Shown: one piece after another, positions 1-7,271 of the stretch
Layout of the letters: every line of letters begins with the position of its first letter
How positions within the stretch are numbered: position 1 is the first letter of the stretch
Assembly: GCA_036322835.1 (NCBI GenBank)
Contig: AP027304.1
Location: 2,294,001-2,358,000, forward strand
Direction: 5' to 3'
From: Tenuifilaceae bacterium CYCD
Lineage (GTDB): Bacteria; Bacteroidota; Bacteroidia; Bacteroidales; Tenuifilaceae
Length of the DNA stretch: 64,000 nt
Made by a program: the position numbers and the translations under genes
Notes under the pieces: model-generated
Database searches by the model: none
Told to the model about the DNA's origin: nothing
The model's input: the letters and a program-made list of their open reading frames with translations, nothing else

Positions 1-716
1 TCGTTTATGTGGGTGGTGCCAATAAGCGCCCCGCGCTGTAATTGACCATCGGATGAGGTTGCTGGGTTTAAAATTTCGAATAATGATTTGTTGGTGGAAT
101 TGTTTGCAATTGTTTTGGTTTCGTTGTTTGCATTGTTCAAAAAGTCCCAGATAGATGAAATTTCATAGGTTTCCCAGAACTCTAAATTTCCTCTTTTTTC
201 TAGTAGCGGTTTGATTTGGCTTTCATCTACTTTTCTATTAACTGTGATTGTATATGAGTTACTTTCGGCTGACTCGTTTATAATAACTTCAAGTTTGTTG
301 AGCAGGCTTGTGGGCAGAGCAAATTCGATTCTCTTTTTTAGTATTTCAGCTGTTTTTTGCTTAGTTTGCTTGATGTCATCTTTCAAAATGCTTAGTATTT
401 CCTGGTTTGTAGAGTTGAAATGTATTCTATCACTGAATTCAAAGGTGTTGAAAATTGAGGCTAGGAGAAACTCCGGTTGTAATTCATCTATCGTTTTCTC
501 AAAAGTTGTTACGAACTCCTCCTTTGCGGGGTCGTAGTTCTTGAGGGTTTGCTCAAAAACTGCGTTGAATGTGGAATCGTTGGAGTGACCAGATAGAGAA
601 TGAAAATACTCAGCTTCGGATAGCTGTAGCTTTATTTCAGTTTTTTCTTTGTGCTGGGTGCAGCTGATAACGAAAAAAAGAAATAAAATGGAGTAGACTA
701 ATTTGTGGTTATTCAT
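1..716 (-). CDS. SecD-like (SecDF N-terminal periplasmic region) lipoprotein, 5' part only
   Basis: The frame opens at an ATG at 716 and stays open for 238 codons to the window edge, so the 3' end is missing. The N-terminus is a lipoprotein signal: charged MNNHK, a hydrophobic stretch, then VISC with Cys about residue 19. The rest reads like the first periplasmic domain of Bacteroidota SecDF: a segment with FNSTNQEIL, a helix of the AEILKKRIEF type (SecD has NVLRTRIDRFG), and the hallmark NLEFWETYE near residue 175, then a LFEILNP stretch. In true SecDF this follows a transmembrane helix and leads to an RND-type membrane domain; here a lipid anchor replaces the first helix. SecDF aids protein export; whether this paralogue does is unknown. 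Whether it continues into membrane helices cannot be seen. Confidence 0.7.
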   Translation of the reverse strand, partial: MNNHKLVYSILFLFFVISCTQHKEKTEIKLQLSEAEYFHSLSGHSNDSTFNAVFEQTLKNYDPAKEEFVTTFEKTIDELQPEFLLASIFNTFEFSDRIHFNSTNQEILSILKDDIKQTKQKTAEILKKRIEFALPTSLLNKLEVIINESAESNSYTITVNRKVDESQIKPLLEKRGNLEFWETYEISSIWDFLNNANNETKTIANNSTNKSLFEILNPATSSDGQLQRGALIGTTHIN

Positions 717-857
717 GACTTTGGTTTTAGGTTTGATTTAAGTGGTTAAGTTAGTCTATTTTGTTGATTAAGTAAGTTTTGTCTATTGAATTTTGGTTAA
801 TTTGGTGTAGTTTTCTGTCGCAGATTTATGATGAACTTTTAAGGGGGAGTTAATTTC

Positions 858-1207
858 ATGGATAAAATGGTGTTCTCTGCTATTATTGAGCAGAATAAGG
901 GAATAGATGCAGCATATGTAAGATTCCCTTACGATACCGAGAAACTTTTCGGCACAAAAGGGCAGGTTAAGATAGTAGCAACATTTAAAAGATACTCAGG
1001 AGCGAACAGTTATAATTCCACCAGATGTTCAGGCGTTGTTCAATGCTAATAATGATGCAAGGGAATCTTTCGACACCCAGTCGTACACCAACCGTAAGGA
1101 GCATATTGCTTGGATTGGATCGGGAAAAAAAGGCCGAAGTTCGTGCTAAAGGGCTTGATGAGTTTGTGGTAAAACTTAAGAATAGAAAGAAATTGACTGA
1201 AAAGTAA
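858..1207 (+). pseudogene. Frameshifted DUF1905/YdeI-like protein remnant
   Basis: Three reading frames each carry a piece of one protein. From the ATG at 858, frame A gives MVFSAIIEQNKGIDAAYVRFPYD-type sequence, the start of a DUF1905 domain, up to VKIVATF near 987. From about 994 a second frame gives TVIIPPDVQALFNANNDAR and SYTNRKEHIAWI, the YdeI/OmpD-associated C-terminal region, until a stop at 1147-1149. After the run of A at about 1127-1133 a third frame continues with AEVRAKGLDEFVVKL and ends at 1207. Intact relatives have roughly 40 more residues between VATF and the TVxxP segment, so there is an internal deletion as well as a homopolymer frameshift. Known members are small cytoplasmic proteins of uncertain function. 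Confidence 0.75.
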
Positions 1208-1261
1208 TTTTCTCGTATTTGAATGGTTGCGAGTGCTTCCATTTAAACAGTAAATCAATTG

Positions 1262-1720
1262 CTATTCTTTGTTTTTGCTGTTTTTCATTTGACTTATTAA
1301 ATCTTTTGCATTAATAATGGGTAGTGGAAATTTAGCCATTTGCGAGCCTCTCGTTTTTGTTGAGAGTATACCACGGGCTGTACCTATACTAACGCCCAAG
1401 AGTGTTGCCATTAAATCATCAACAATATTTACTCTTTTTTTGTCTTCATATTGTTTTACTGCATTTCGCAGGTTGATGATGTGAAAAACTATTTCACTTT
1501 CCAATGAGGTTACAATTTCATTATTTGTTAGAGTGTAATTGACTAGTAACCTAAGTGTAATTAGTTCCTCGTCTAAGTTGATGTTGATGTTTAGACCAAT
1601 GCCATAAACTAGATTTTTCCCAAGAACTACTTCGTCTTCAGATATAGGCAAAGGTTTGTTTGAAAACGAAATTTCATTGATTTCCTTTATTCCAATTTGT
1701 AAATCAATTTTTTCTGGCAT
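1262..1720 (-). CDS. SecB-like chaperone, candidate third component of a toxin-antitoxin-chaperone operon
   Basis: 152 residues, last gene of a three-gene minus-strand operon; its ATG lies one base past the stop of the HTH gene, implying translational coupling. The layout resembles SecB: an early strand (IKEINEISFSN, compare SecB IYTKDISFE), alternating strands (LNININL, ITLRLLVNYTL, SLESEIVFHI), then a helix and the segment GTARGILSTKTRG followed by FPLPIINAKDLI, which parallels SecB YAREx..SRGxFPxLxLxPVNFDALF. SecB-like proteins encoded with HigBA-type pairs are known to fold and protect the antitoxin (TAC systems, e.g. the Mycobacterium tuberculosis Rv1957 locus). That role here is inferred from position and fold-like similarity. 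A solitary export chaperone is the alternative. Confidence 0.55.
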   Translation of the reverse strand: MPEKIDLQIGIKEINEISFSNKPLPISEDEVVLGKNLVYGIGLNININLDEELITLRLLVNYTLTNNEIVTSLESEIVFHIINLRNAVKQYEDKKRVNIVDDLMATLLGVSIGTARGILSTKTRGSQMAKFPLPIINAKDLISQMKNSKNKE

Positions 1721-1721
1721 A

Positions 1722-2135
1722 TTAGTTTAAATATTTTGACGATTGTTGATTTGTGTTTTGTATTACCCCATTCCAAGATACTGGAAACCCAGAGGATTCC
1801 TTGGATGTTGGTAGTGTGTAGTTCGGATTGCTGAGGAATATTATGTTGGTGTGTTCGGCTACTTTTTCATTGCTCAACTGAATAATTGATTCTCCCAATA
1901 CGCTTTCAATTTTTGCTATTGTTTTTATTGTGAAATTATGAGTGCCTGACATCCATTTGCTAATTTCGCTTTCACTTTTATTGAGCAATTGGGCTAAATC
2001 TTTTTGTTCTTTTCCTTGTTTTAGTAGTATTTCATGAATTCTATCTACGATATCAAAAGAATGATTTACGTAGATGTCTATTTCGTTAGATATTTTTGCT
2101 CTCCTATCTTGGAGCCTTTTATTTTTCAACATCAT
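1722..2135 (-). CDS. XRE-family HTH protein, probable antitoxin with C-terminal extension
   Basis: 137 residues. A helix-turn-helix domain covers about residues 25-85: a helix with IHEILLKQGKEQKDLAQLL, the recognition part NKSESEISKWMSG and the usual closing helix TIKTIAKIESVLG. Beyond it about 50 residues form a probably disordered tail containing FPVSWNGVI. In known TAC antitoxins a similar C-terminal chaperone-addiction tail holding a Trp recruits the SecB-like partner; seeing that tail here fits but does not prove the function. The start overlaps the upstream gene by 17 bases and the stop is one base before the downstream start, so the three genes are probably co-translated. Two adjacent Met codons (2135 and 2132) are possible starts. 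Confidence 0.75.
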   Translation of the reverse strand: MMLKNKRLQDRRAKISNEIDIYVNHSFDIVDRIHEILLKQGKEQKDLAQLLNKSESEISKWMSGTHNFTIKTIAKIESVLGESIIQLSNEKVAEHTNIIFLSNPNYTLPTSKESSGFPVSWNGVIQNTNQQSSKYLN

Positions 2136-2610
2136 TGGCTTTTAAGTGAAAGGTTGTGTTTCCGAAAATCTGCTTGTTATAAAGAGTTATCTGCCCATTA
2201 CTGATTCTTGATTTAATATAACCATCTAACTCTTGTAAAAGTTCAACACAAGAGTTTAAATATGCATCTTCGTTGTAGTTACTTGTAGTTTTAATGCCCC
2301 CATTCCCTAAAATTAAGATATAATCGGATAATTTAAGAACATATAATCTTAAATTGTTGGTTTCTATTGGAATTGCCCAAACGTTATCTTTTTGTTTTCC
2401 TTCTGGGCGGAGATACCTCTCTAGGGCTCCTCTTTCACCAATTTTATCTATCCACTTAATTATGATATCAATATCCTCATCATAGTTACAACCTTCAGGA
2501 AACATATCGAAGAATTTATCAACCTCTGTTTCTTCTTTGTAAAACCTGAGCGTGTAAAAATTCACTTTGCTGTGCTCTTCAAAAAGTTCTATATTAATCC
2601 GAGAATTCAC
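2119..2610 (-). CDS. Candidate HigB/RelE-like toxin (Bacteroidota HTH-linked family)
   Basis: 163 residues, first gene of the operon, starting with GTG at 2610. The core runs IKWIDKIGERGALERYLRPEG, then a strand-rich part with LRLYVLKLSDYILILG followed by NGGIKTT. A basic, strand-rich core of this sort (Leu-Tyr-x-Leu-x-x-x-Asp-x-Ile-Leu-x-Leu-Gly-x-Gly-Gly-x-Lys) recalls RelE/HigB toxins, where conserved Arg and Lys act in mRNA cleavage. It is longer than typical HigB (about 90-120 residues). The family is, from memory, common in Bacteroidota beside XRE genes, but I know of no characterised member. The toxin role rests mainly on gene order (toxin first, then HTH, as in higBA), which is inference. 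Confidence 0.45.
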   Translation of the reverse strand: MNSRINIELFEEHSKVNFYTLRFYKEETEVDKFFDMFPEGCNYDEDIDIIIKWIDKIGERGALERYLRPEGKQKDNVWAIPIETNNLRLYVLKLSDYILILGNGGIKTTSNYNEDAYLNSCVELLQELDGYIKSRISNGQITLYNKQIFGNTTFHLKANDVEK

Positions 2611-2624
2611 TTTTAAGTTAAGTG

Positions 2625-2655
2625 CAAAATAATACTTATTTTATTAATTGAACAA
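2625..2655 (-). promoter_or_regulatory. Candidate promoter and operator of the toxin-antitoxin-chaperone operon
   Basis: On the minus strand a TTG (2655-2653) is followed after 18 bases by TATTATTTTG (2634-2625), close to the Bacteroidota TAnnTTTG -7 box. The box is overlapped by a 7-3-7 inverted repeat, AAAATAA TAC TTATTTT at 2626-2642, a plausible binding site for the HTH protein. It lies 15 bases upstream of the GTG start. Confidence 0.35.
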
Positions 2656-2692
2656 TAAAATTAACTTTTTTTTGTAAAACAGTGTAATGATA

Positions 2693-5600
2693 CTACTCAT
2701 TATTAGTGTTTTCCATTTCCCCCACAATCCGCATGGTTTCCACACTTACGGTGCAAACGCGTTGTAGTAGGTCGATTACGTGCTCCTTGTAATCGGCAAA
2801 GCGGTAGGTGTTGAACTTCTCGGCAATGATTGGGTCGGAGGGTTTCTTCTCCTTGTACTGGTCGAGTACCCACTCCAGCGCGCTGCGGTTGCCGAGCTTA
2901 TAGTCCCAGGCTTGCTTGGGAACGCCGCTTAGGAAGGTCAGCTCATCAATCTCAATTATTCCACCCTCCTTATCGGCTTTTAGCTTAACCTTAGCCTTAA
3001 CCTCATGCTTGTACATGGCCTCGGGCTCCTCGGCGGTTTTGAACATCTCCTTCTGCCGCTTAGCCTCGGCCTTTGCCTCGTAGGTATTTACCTTTAACCC
3101 GTAGGGTTCAATGGTCTCGTAGTTTATGTGCAGCTCCATTAGCGCTTTGCCCCAGCTAGCCCACTGGTGAAAATCGGCATAGAAAGGCAGGCGTGGGAAC
3201 TCGCGCTTAAGGTTTAGCTCGTACTTTTTGCGGTAGGCGGGGTTGTGCAGCACGCCGTAGGTGTAGTGGAAAATATCCTCCTTGGTTATCTTGGTATTGT
3301 TGTAATGGGTTTGAAACTGAGTTAAACCTTCATCTGTAATGTTGCTTGTTTTATTTCCAGTTGAGTCAAAATGAAAAAAAGAAATGCATTTAGAATCACC
3401 AGTATAGTGGAGGTCTGAACAATACTTTGAGGCTAAAATGAATAGATTATTCTCATTATCATTAAGCGATATCAAAACATTATTCTGATTTAAATCATAA
3501 CCAAATTCTTTTGTGTGATTTTCTGTTAACCTATCACTTAGATCAAAATCAAAATAGTAGTTTAATTTTACGAAAGGTCGATATGATATGATCCTAATAT
3601 TCTCATTGCTATATTCTATTTTCTTTTTGGCTTTAAATCTATCTTTGAGGGATGAACTCCATTTAATAGTGGTAGGATAGGAATTGTCGTTAATTTTGAC
3701 TAATTCATTATATGTTCTAATAAAGTAGTTCATTTTTTTCTTAAGATTTTCCTTCGCGAAATCATATACCCATTCATCTCGGTTCGTTGATATACCATTT
3801 GCCTGTAAAATGGTTATACTTTTCAATGAAACTAATTCATCCCAATCATTTTCATTAGTTGTATTTATCCAGTTGTTATTCTTATCAGGCTTAATATTTG
3901 TGAAGTGAATGTTTTCAATAGGGTTATTCTTTAGCCAATCCAGTTTCTCCTCTTTACGCCACTCATCCTCCATGGTAACGTACTCGATGGTACAATTACC
4001 CTCATGCTTTTCCTTTTTAACCAAAATCATAATGGCAACACCTGTTTGTATGCCAAATACGTTGTGGGTTGTACCTGCAATTTTTGGATTTGCGCGTACA
4101 TCGCTCTTGGTATCTATAATGTAGCAGTTGCTAAAGTTATCCTGTACAATTCTTCTAAAGCCGTCGAATGTGCGGCTATCAATAAAGCTGCGGTTGGTAA
4201 TAAAAGTTATTATACCATTCTTATCCACCCTGTCCATTGCCCAACGGTAGAACCGGGAGTACATATCGTAAACCTTGGTTTTCTGCGCTGTGCTATGCTT
4301 AATGTAGGTCTCTTTAATTCGCTTATCAATGTAAGGGTACTCGCGGTTCTTGTTGTTCTCGTTCTCGTTTAGTTGGTTGGCGTTGTATGGTGGGTTGCCA
4401 ATAATTACGCTAATCTTTTTGCTGTTCTGCCGCTTAATGCGCTCGCTGTTTTCGGAGCTTAGGGCGAACATGGAGTGCTGCTTGCCCTCGTGGGCAAGGG
4501 CATCTGTGTTATCGAGGGTATCAACAAAGCAGCTGTTGGGGAACTCGGCGTAGTAGCCCATCTTCTGCTTAAAGGTGTACTCAATGTTAAGGTTGGCAAT
4601 GTAGTACGGGAGTATGGCCACCTCGTTACAGTGCATCTCGTTCTTGTACTTGTAGTCGAGCAGGTGCTTGGGTATGGCGTTCTCAATAATCTCGCAGATA
4701 AAGGTTCCCGTGCCCGTTGCGGGGTCGAGTATCTCCACGTTTTTGTCGGCAAGGGTTTTGCCAAAGTGCTTGTGCAGCAGGTAGTCGGTGCTGCGCACCA
4801 TGAACTGCACAATCTCGTTTGGGGTGTACACCACGCCCAGCCTATCGGCCGCCTTGGGGTTGTAAACCTTGTAGAAGTTTTCGTACAGCACCTTCAGGAA
4901 CTTTTGCTTCTCGTGGTGGTCGGTAATGCCCGCGGCGGTTGCGTTAATGGCCTCGTAGTAGTGCTCAATGGCGTTGAGCAGGTTGCGGCGCTCGTCGTAC
5001 TTGAACAGCACGCCAACCAACTTCTCCAGCTCGGCGGCAATGGTGTTGTGGCGGTGGAAATCGGGGTCGTCGAATATGCGGTTGAATATATCGCCCGTGA
5101 GAATGTGCTGAATCATCATCTCACGGATATCGGACAGGGTGATATCGGGGTTAATCTCGGCCTTGCACAGCTCAAAGAACTGGGTTAGCACCTGTACAAA
5201 ACCCTGATTCTTGGCCTGCGCATCGTCAATGCGAAAGCGCAAGGTCTCAACAATGGCAGGGATATCGGCCTTAAACTTCTCTATAGCCTCCTCGAACTTG
5301 TAAACGGTTTCGCTCTTGAACTCAAGGAACTCGGTAAGCAGCGCGTGCAGCTTATCGGGATCGCGCATGGATACGCGGCTAACCTCGGCGCCCCGCTGGA
5401 ACAGCACAGCAATATGGCTATCCTCGAAAAGTATGTTTGTAAGGGGGTAACCCTTCTTAACCTTGCTGTCGATCTCGGCCTGTATGTCGTCCTTCTCGTC
5501 CTTGCTCTCCCATAGCCCAATATCGAGCCCCCATAGGTTTTTTAAAATACCGTCGGGGCGTACCTTTGCGCCACGTGTTCCCATGCAGTAAACTTCGGGC

Positions 5601-5743
5601 ACAACCTCGTAGTTATACTTGCGGGCATAATCGTTTAGCAGTGCCCAAAAATGGTTACGGATGCTTTGCTCGTTGTTGCTCTTGCCGTACTGTAGTGCTC
5701 TGTCGAGGTTTTGGTAGTATTGGTTTATAAGGAGTTTGGACAT
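2693..5743 (-). CDS. Single-chain restriction-modification enzyme, type ISP/IIG-like (nuclease plus N6-adenine methyltransferase)
   Basis: 1016 residues. An N-terminal PD-(D/E)xK nuclease is suggested by P63-D64-G and E79-S-K81. A helical linker follows, then a gamma-class N6-adenine methyltransferase: VVYTPNEIVQFMV leading to motif I DPATGTGTF (about residue 340) and catalytic motif IV NPPY (about 449). After a variable stretch (about 595-820), presumably the target recognition domain, comes YGVLHNPAYRKKYELNLKRE and a region ending in LMELHINYE, typical of the specificity domain of type ISP enzymes. Full type ISP enzymes (about 1600 residues) have a helicase between nuclease and methyltransferase; I see none. 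The variable stretch (nt about 3290-3960) is clearly more AT-rich than both flanks. No separate specificity subunit is nearby. Probably cuts and methylates invading DNA at an asymmetric site. Confidence 0.82.
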   Translation of the reverse strand: MSKLLINQYYQNLDRALQYGKSNNEQSIRNHFWALLNDYARKYNYEVVPEVYCMGTRGAKVRPDGILKNLWGLDIGLWESKDEKDDIQAEIDSKVKKGYPLTNILFEDSHIAVLFQRGAEVSRVSMRDPDKLHALLTEFLEFKSETVYKFEEAIEKFKADIPAIVETLRFRIDDAQAKNQGFVQVLTQFFELCKAEINPDITLSDIREMMIQHILTGDIFNRIFDDPDFHRHNTIAAELEKLVGVLFKYDERRNLLNAIEHYYEAINATAAGITDHHEKQKFLKVLYENFYKVYNPKAADRLGVVYTPNEIVQFMVRSTDYLLHKHFGKTLADKNVEILDPATGTGTFICEIIENAIPKHLLDYKYKNEMHCNEVAILPYYIANLNIEYTFKQKMGYYAEFPNSCFVDTLDNTDALAHEGKQHSMFALSSENSERIKRQNSKKISVIIGNPPYNANQLNENENNKNREYPYIDKRIKETYIKHSTAQKTKVYDMYSRFYRWAMDRVDKNGIITFITNRSFIDSRTFDGFRRIVQDNFSNCYIIDTKSDVRANPKIAGTTHNVFGIQTGVAIMILVKKEKHEGNCTIEYVTMEDEWRKEEKLDWLKNNPIENIHFTNIKPDKNNNWINTTNENDWDELVSLKSITILQANGISTNRDEWVYDFAKENLKKKMNYFIRTYNELVKINDNSYPTTIKWSSSLKDRFKAKKKIEYSNENIRIISYRPFVKLNYYFDFDLSDRLTENHTKEFGYDLNQNNVLISLNDNENNLFILASKYCSDLHYTGDSKCISFFHFDSTGNKTSNITDEGLTQFQTHYNNTKITKEDIFHYTYGVLHNPAYRKKYELNLKREFPRLPFYADFHQWASWGKALMELHINYETIEPYGLKVNTYEAKAEAKRQKEMFKTAEEPEAMYKHEVKAKVKLKADKEGGIIEIDELTFLSGVPKQAWDYKLGNRSALEWVLDQYKEKKPSDPIIAEKFNTYRFADYKEHVIDLLQRVCTVSVETMRIVGEMENTNNE

Positions 5744-5836
5744 TTTCTGTGAAATTTTTTATAAATGTAGCAATTCTCGGTTAAATTGTAGCCTTCGGTA
5801 AAAGTTAAGAATTTGTTTCCGACCTACGGCTCAAAT

Positions 5837-5864
5837 AAAAAGCCCCGCATTTGCGGGGCTTTTA
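5837..5864 (-). terminator. Rho-independent terminator, bidirectional shape
   Basis: AGCCCCGC (5841-5848), loop ATTT, GCGGGGCT (5853-5860), with A-tract on the left and T-tract on the right. It lies 17 bases beyond the stop of the DUF2846-like gene on the minus strand and separates it from the restriction enzyme gene. Confidence 0.85.
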
Positions 5865-5880
5865 TGATTTATGGCGACTA

Positions 5881-6462
5881 TTATTTGAATTCTTTAGCCT
5901 CTACAGCCATTTCCTTCGAGATATGGGGAACTTCTTTCTTGCCTTCAATATTGTTCTTATATCCTTCCATCTTAACGGTCATGAATTTTTTCTTGGTGAA
6001 CTTTGCTTTTCTACCCTCAAAGGTTTTTTCCTTCATAACTTTTGGACTCTCTGCCTTTACAATTTCTAAGCTGGCATTGTATCCATCGAGCTTTGCATCG
6101 GTTGCACTATTAGGAACAAGGCTAATACGACCTTTCATAACGCCAGGGTAAACGTATACCTGAGCAATGTAAACCTTGCCGGCTTCCAAATCAGCAGTGA
6201 TAAAGTCGGTATTTTCGGCAGCAACCCAGAATACGTGATTGCCAGGCTCGCATTCGTAAACCGAGTATCCCTTGCCCATTGAATATGCTATGTACTCTTC
6301 GCCATCAAATATGTCGATCAACATACCTGAGCCAAAGGTAACTGTACGGGTAAAGTAGATAGCCGCTTTACCTTCCGATGGTTTAACAAAACCCTGAGCG
6401 CTTGAATTGCTTAATCCAATAAAGCAAAGCGCTAAAATGCTTAGTAATAAATGTTTTTTCAT
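5881..6462 (-). CDS. Secreted DUF2846-like protein
   Basis: 193 residues with a signal peptide (MKKHLLLSILALCFIGLSNSS) ending about residue 22. The mature part starts with GKAAIYFTRTVTFGSG and includes a FDGEEYIAYSMGKGYSVYE segment and EPGNHVFWVAAEN, the pattern of DUF2846 proteins (a beta-rich domain in which an ornament-like Pro-Gly-x-His turn is conserved). The C-terminal 70 residues are lysine-rich and of low complexity. No enzymatic residues are evident; cellular role unknown. It is monocistronic, with a terminator immediately downstream. Confidence 0.6.
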   Translation of the reverse strand: MKKHLLLSILALCFIGLSNSSAQGFVKPSEGKAAIYFTRTVTFGSGMLIDIFDGEEYIAYSMGKGYSVYECEPGNHVFWVAAENTDFITADLEAGKVYIAQVYVYPGVMKGRISLVPNSATDAKLDGYNASLEIVKAESPKVMKEKTFEGRKAKFTKKKFMTVKMEGYKNNIEGKKEVPHISKEMAVEAKEFK

Positions 6463-6648
6463 AATGGTTTTAATTGAGTTAGATAGTTTTCAATGATAAA
6501 GGTATTAATTTTTATTAAAATCAATAGATCGGGAAATGATTATTTGAATTGTAAGGGGGTGTGTTTTGTAAAAAAAAATTACTGGCAGTTAGCGATCTGC
6601 CAGTAATGGTTGGGTATTTGGTATAGGTTGGGGTTGGCTTTCGGTTTC

Positions 6649-6894
6649 TTATAAGAGGAACGAAATTTTAGCCAACAATCGTTCTTTTAGGCTGGTGTTA
6701 CATGATTTGCAGCAGTAATTACAGCCCTTAGATAACGGGAATGCTTTTTTTGCCGCCTTCAGCGCGTCGTTGCAGGTGGCAAATAGGCCAAGGTAGTATC
6801 GGTTAGCAGTGTCGGGCAGGTGCGTGCATCCACTCCTGTGCATTTCGTACTCGCCGTTTTCCTCTGCTTTTAGGTTGATGTAAAAGATATCCAT
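6649..6894 (-). CDS. Small cysteine-rich conserved hypothetical protein
   Basis: 81 residues from the ATG at 6894; a longer frame reaching 6978 is open but its extra residues do not look conserved, whereas MDIFYINLKAEENGEYEMH is a typical opening for this Bacteroidota family. The body has HRSGCTHLPD, NRYYLGLF and a Cys cluster GCNYCCKSC near the C-terminus, with five cysteines in all, which could bind metal (inference). I recall similar proteins in the phylum without known function. Confidence 0.6.
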   Translation of the reverse strand: MDIFYINLKAEENGEYEMHRSGCTHLPDTANRYYLGLFATCNDALKAAKKAFPLSKGCNYCCKSCNTSLKERLLAKISFLL

Positions 6895-6995
6895 ACGAAC
6901 TATTTTTTGAGTCTCAAAACATAGTTTAATAAGGATTGGTAGAAAATTGTTACCTGAAAAATTTTGAGTTGAAAACAATGGGTGAGTATATAAAT

Positions 6996-7033
6996 AGGAA
7001 TGTATTTATACTACTCAGTATAAATACATTCCT
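6996..7033. repeat. Perfect 17-bp inverted repeat, hairpin
   Basis: AGGAATGTATTTATACT (6996-7012), loop ACTC, then the exact reverse complement (7017-7033). It sits between the stop of the 65-residue gene (7051) and the start of the cysteine-rich gene (6894). It may end the upstream minus-strand transcript although no T-tract follows. Confidence 0.8.
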
Positions 7034-7050
7034 GGGTGTATTCCGGTATT

Positions 7051-7248
7051 CTATTTTTTGTTGATCCAGTAAAGGCCGTTGAGCTTTATTTCGCTTAGCT
7101 TAACCTCGTTATTGTCGAAAACTACCTCTTTGCCGGTTAAACTATTTTTAAATATAAGCATGCTACCCTTTACCTCCCATAGAATGTAGTATTCCTTAAA
7201 CATTGCGTTGGCCAGTTCGGTATCGGGTATGGGTTTAATTATATCCAT
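7051..7248 (-). CDS. Hypothetical protein, 65 residues
   Basis: Begins MDIIKPIPDTELANAMF and contains a strand-rich middle (YYILWEVKGSMLIF, TGKEVVF). No signal peptide, membrane helix or recognised motif. It lies 23 bases downstream of the DUF4349 gene on the same strand, so it may be co-transcribed with it. I do not recognise the family. Confidence 0.45.
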   Translation of the reverse strand: MDIIKPIPDTELANAMFKEYYILWEVKGSMLIFKNSLTGKEVVFDNNEVKLSEIKLNGLYWINKK

Positions 7249-7271
7249 TTTGCGCTAGTTTATATTAATGC

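Noticed and set aside
211-537. A 108-codon plus-strand frame
   Set aside because: Antisense to the SecD-like lipoprotein gene, which has a signal peptide and recognisable motifs.
985-1258. Two minus-strand frames of 70-85 codons
   Set aside because: They are antisense to the decayed DUF1905/YdeI-like gene and have no family-like features.
1262-1720. The SecB-like protein as the housekeeping export chaperone
   Set aside because: Its coupling to an HTH and a toxin-like gene and its divergence from canonical SecB favour a TAC role; the housekeeping option is kept only as an alternative.
4475-5188. A 237-codon open frame on the plus strand
   Set aside because: It is antisense to the methyltransferase domain of the restriction enzyme; its Val/Leu-rich translation reflects codon bias of the real gene on the other strand.
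2693-5743. BREX PglX or DISARM methyltransferase
   Set aside because: No other BREX or DISARM genes are nearby, and the N-terminal PD-(D/E)xK motif points to a self-contained restriction-modification enzyme.
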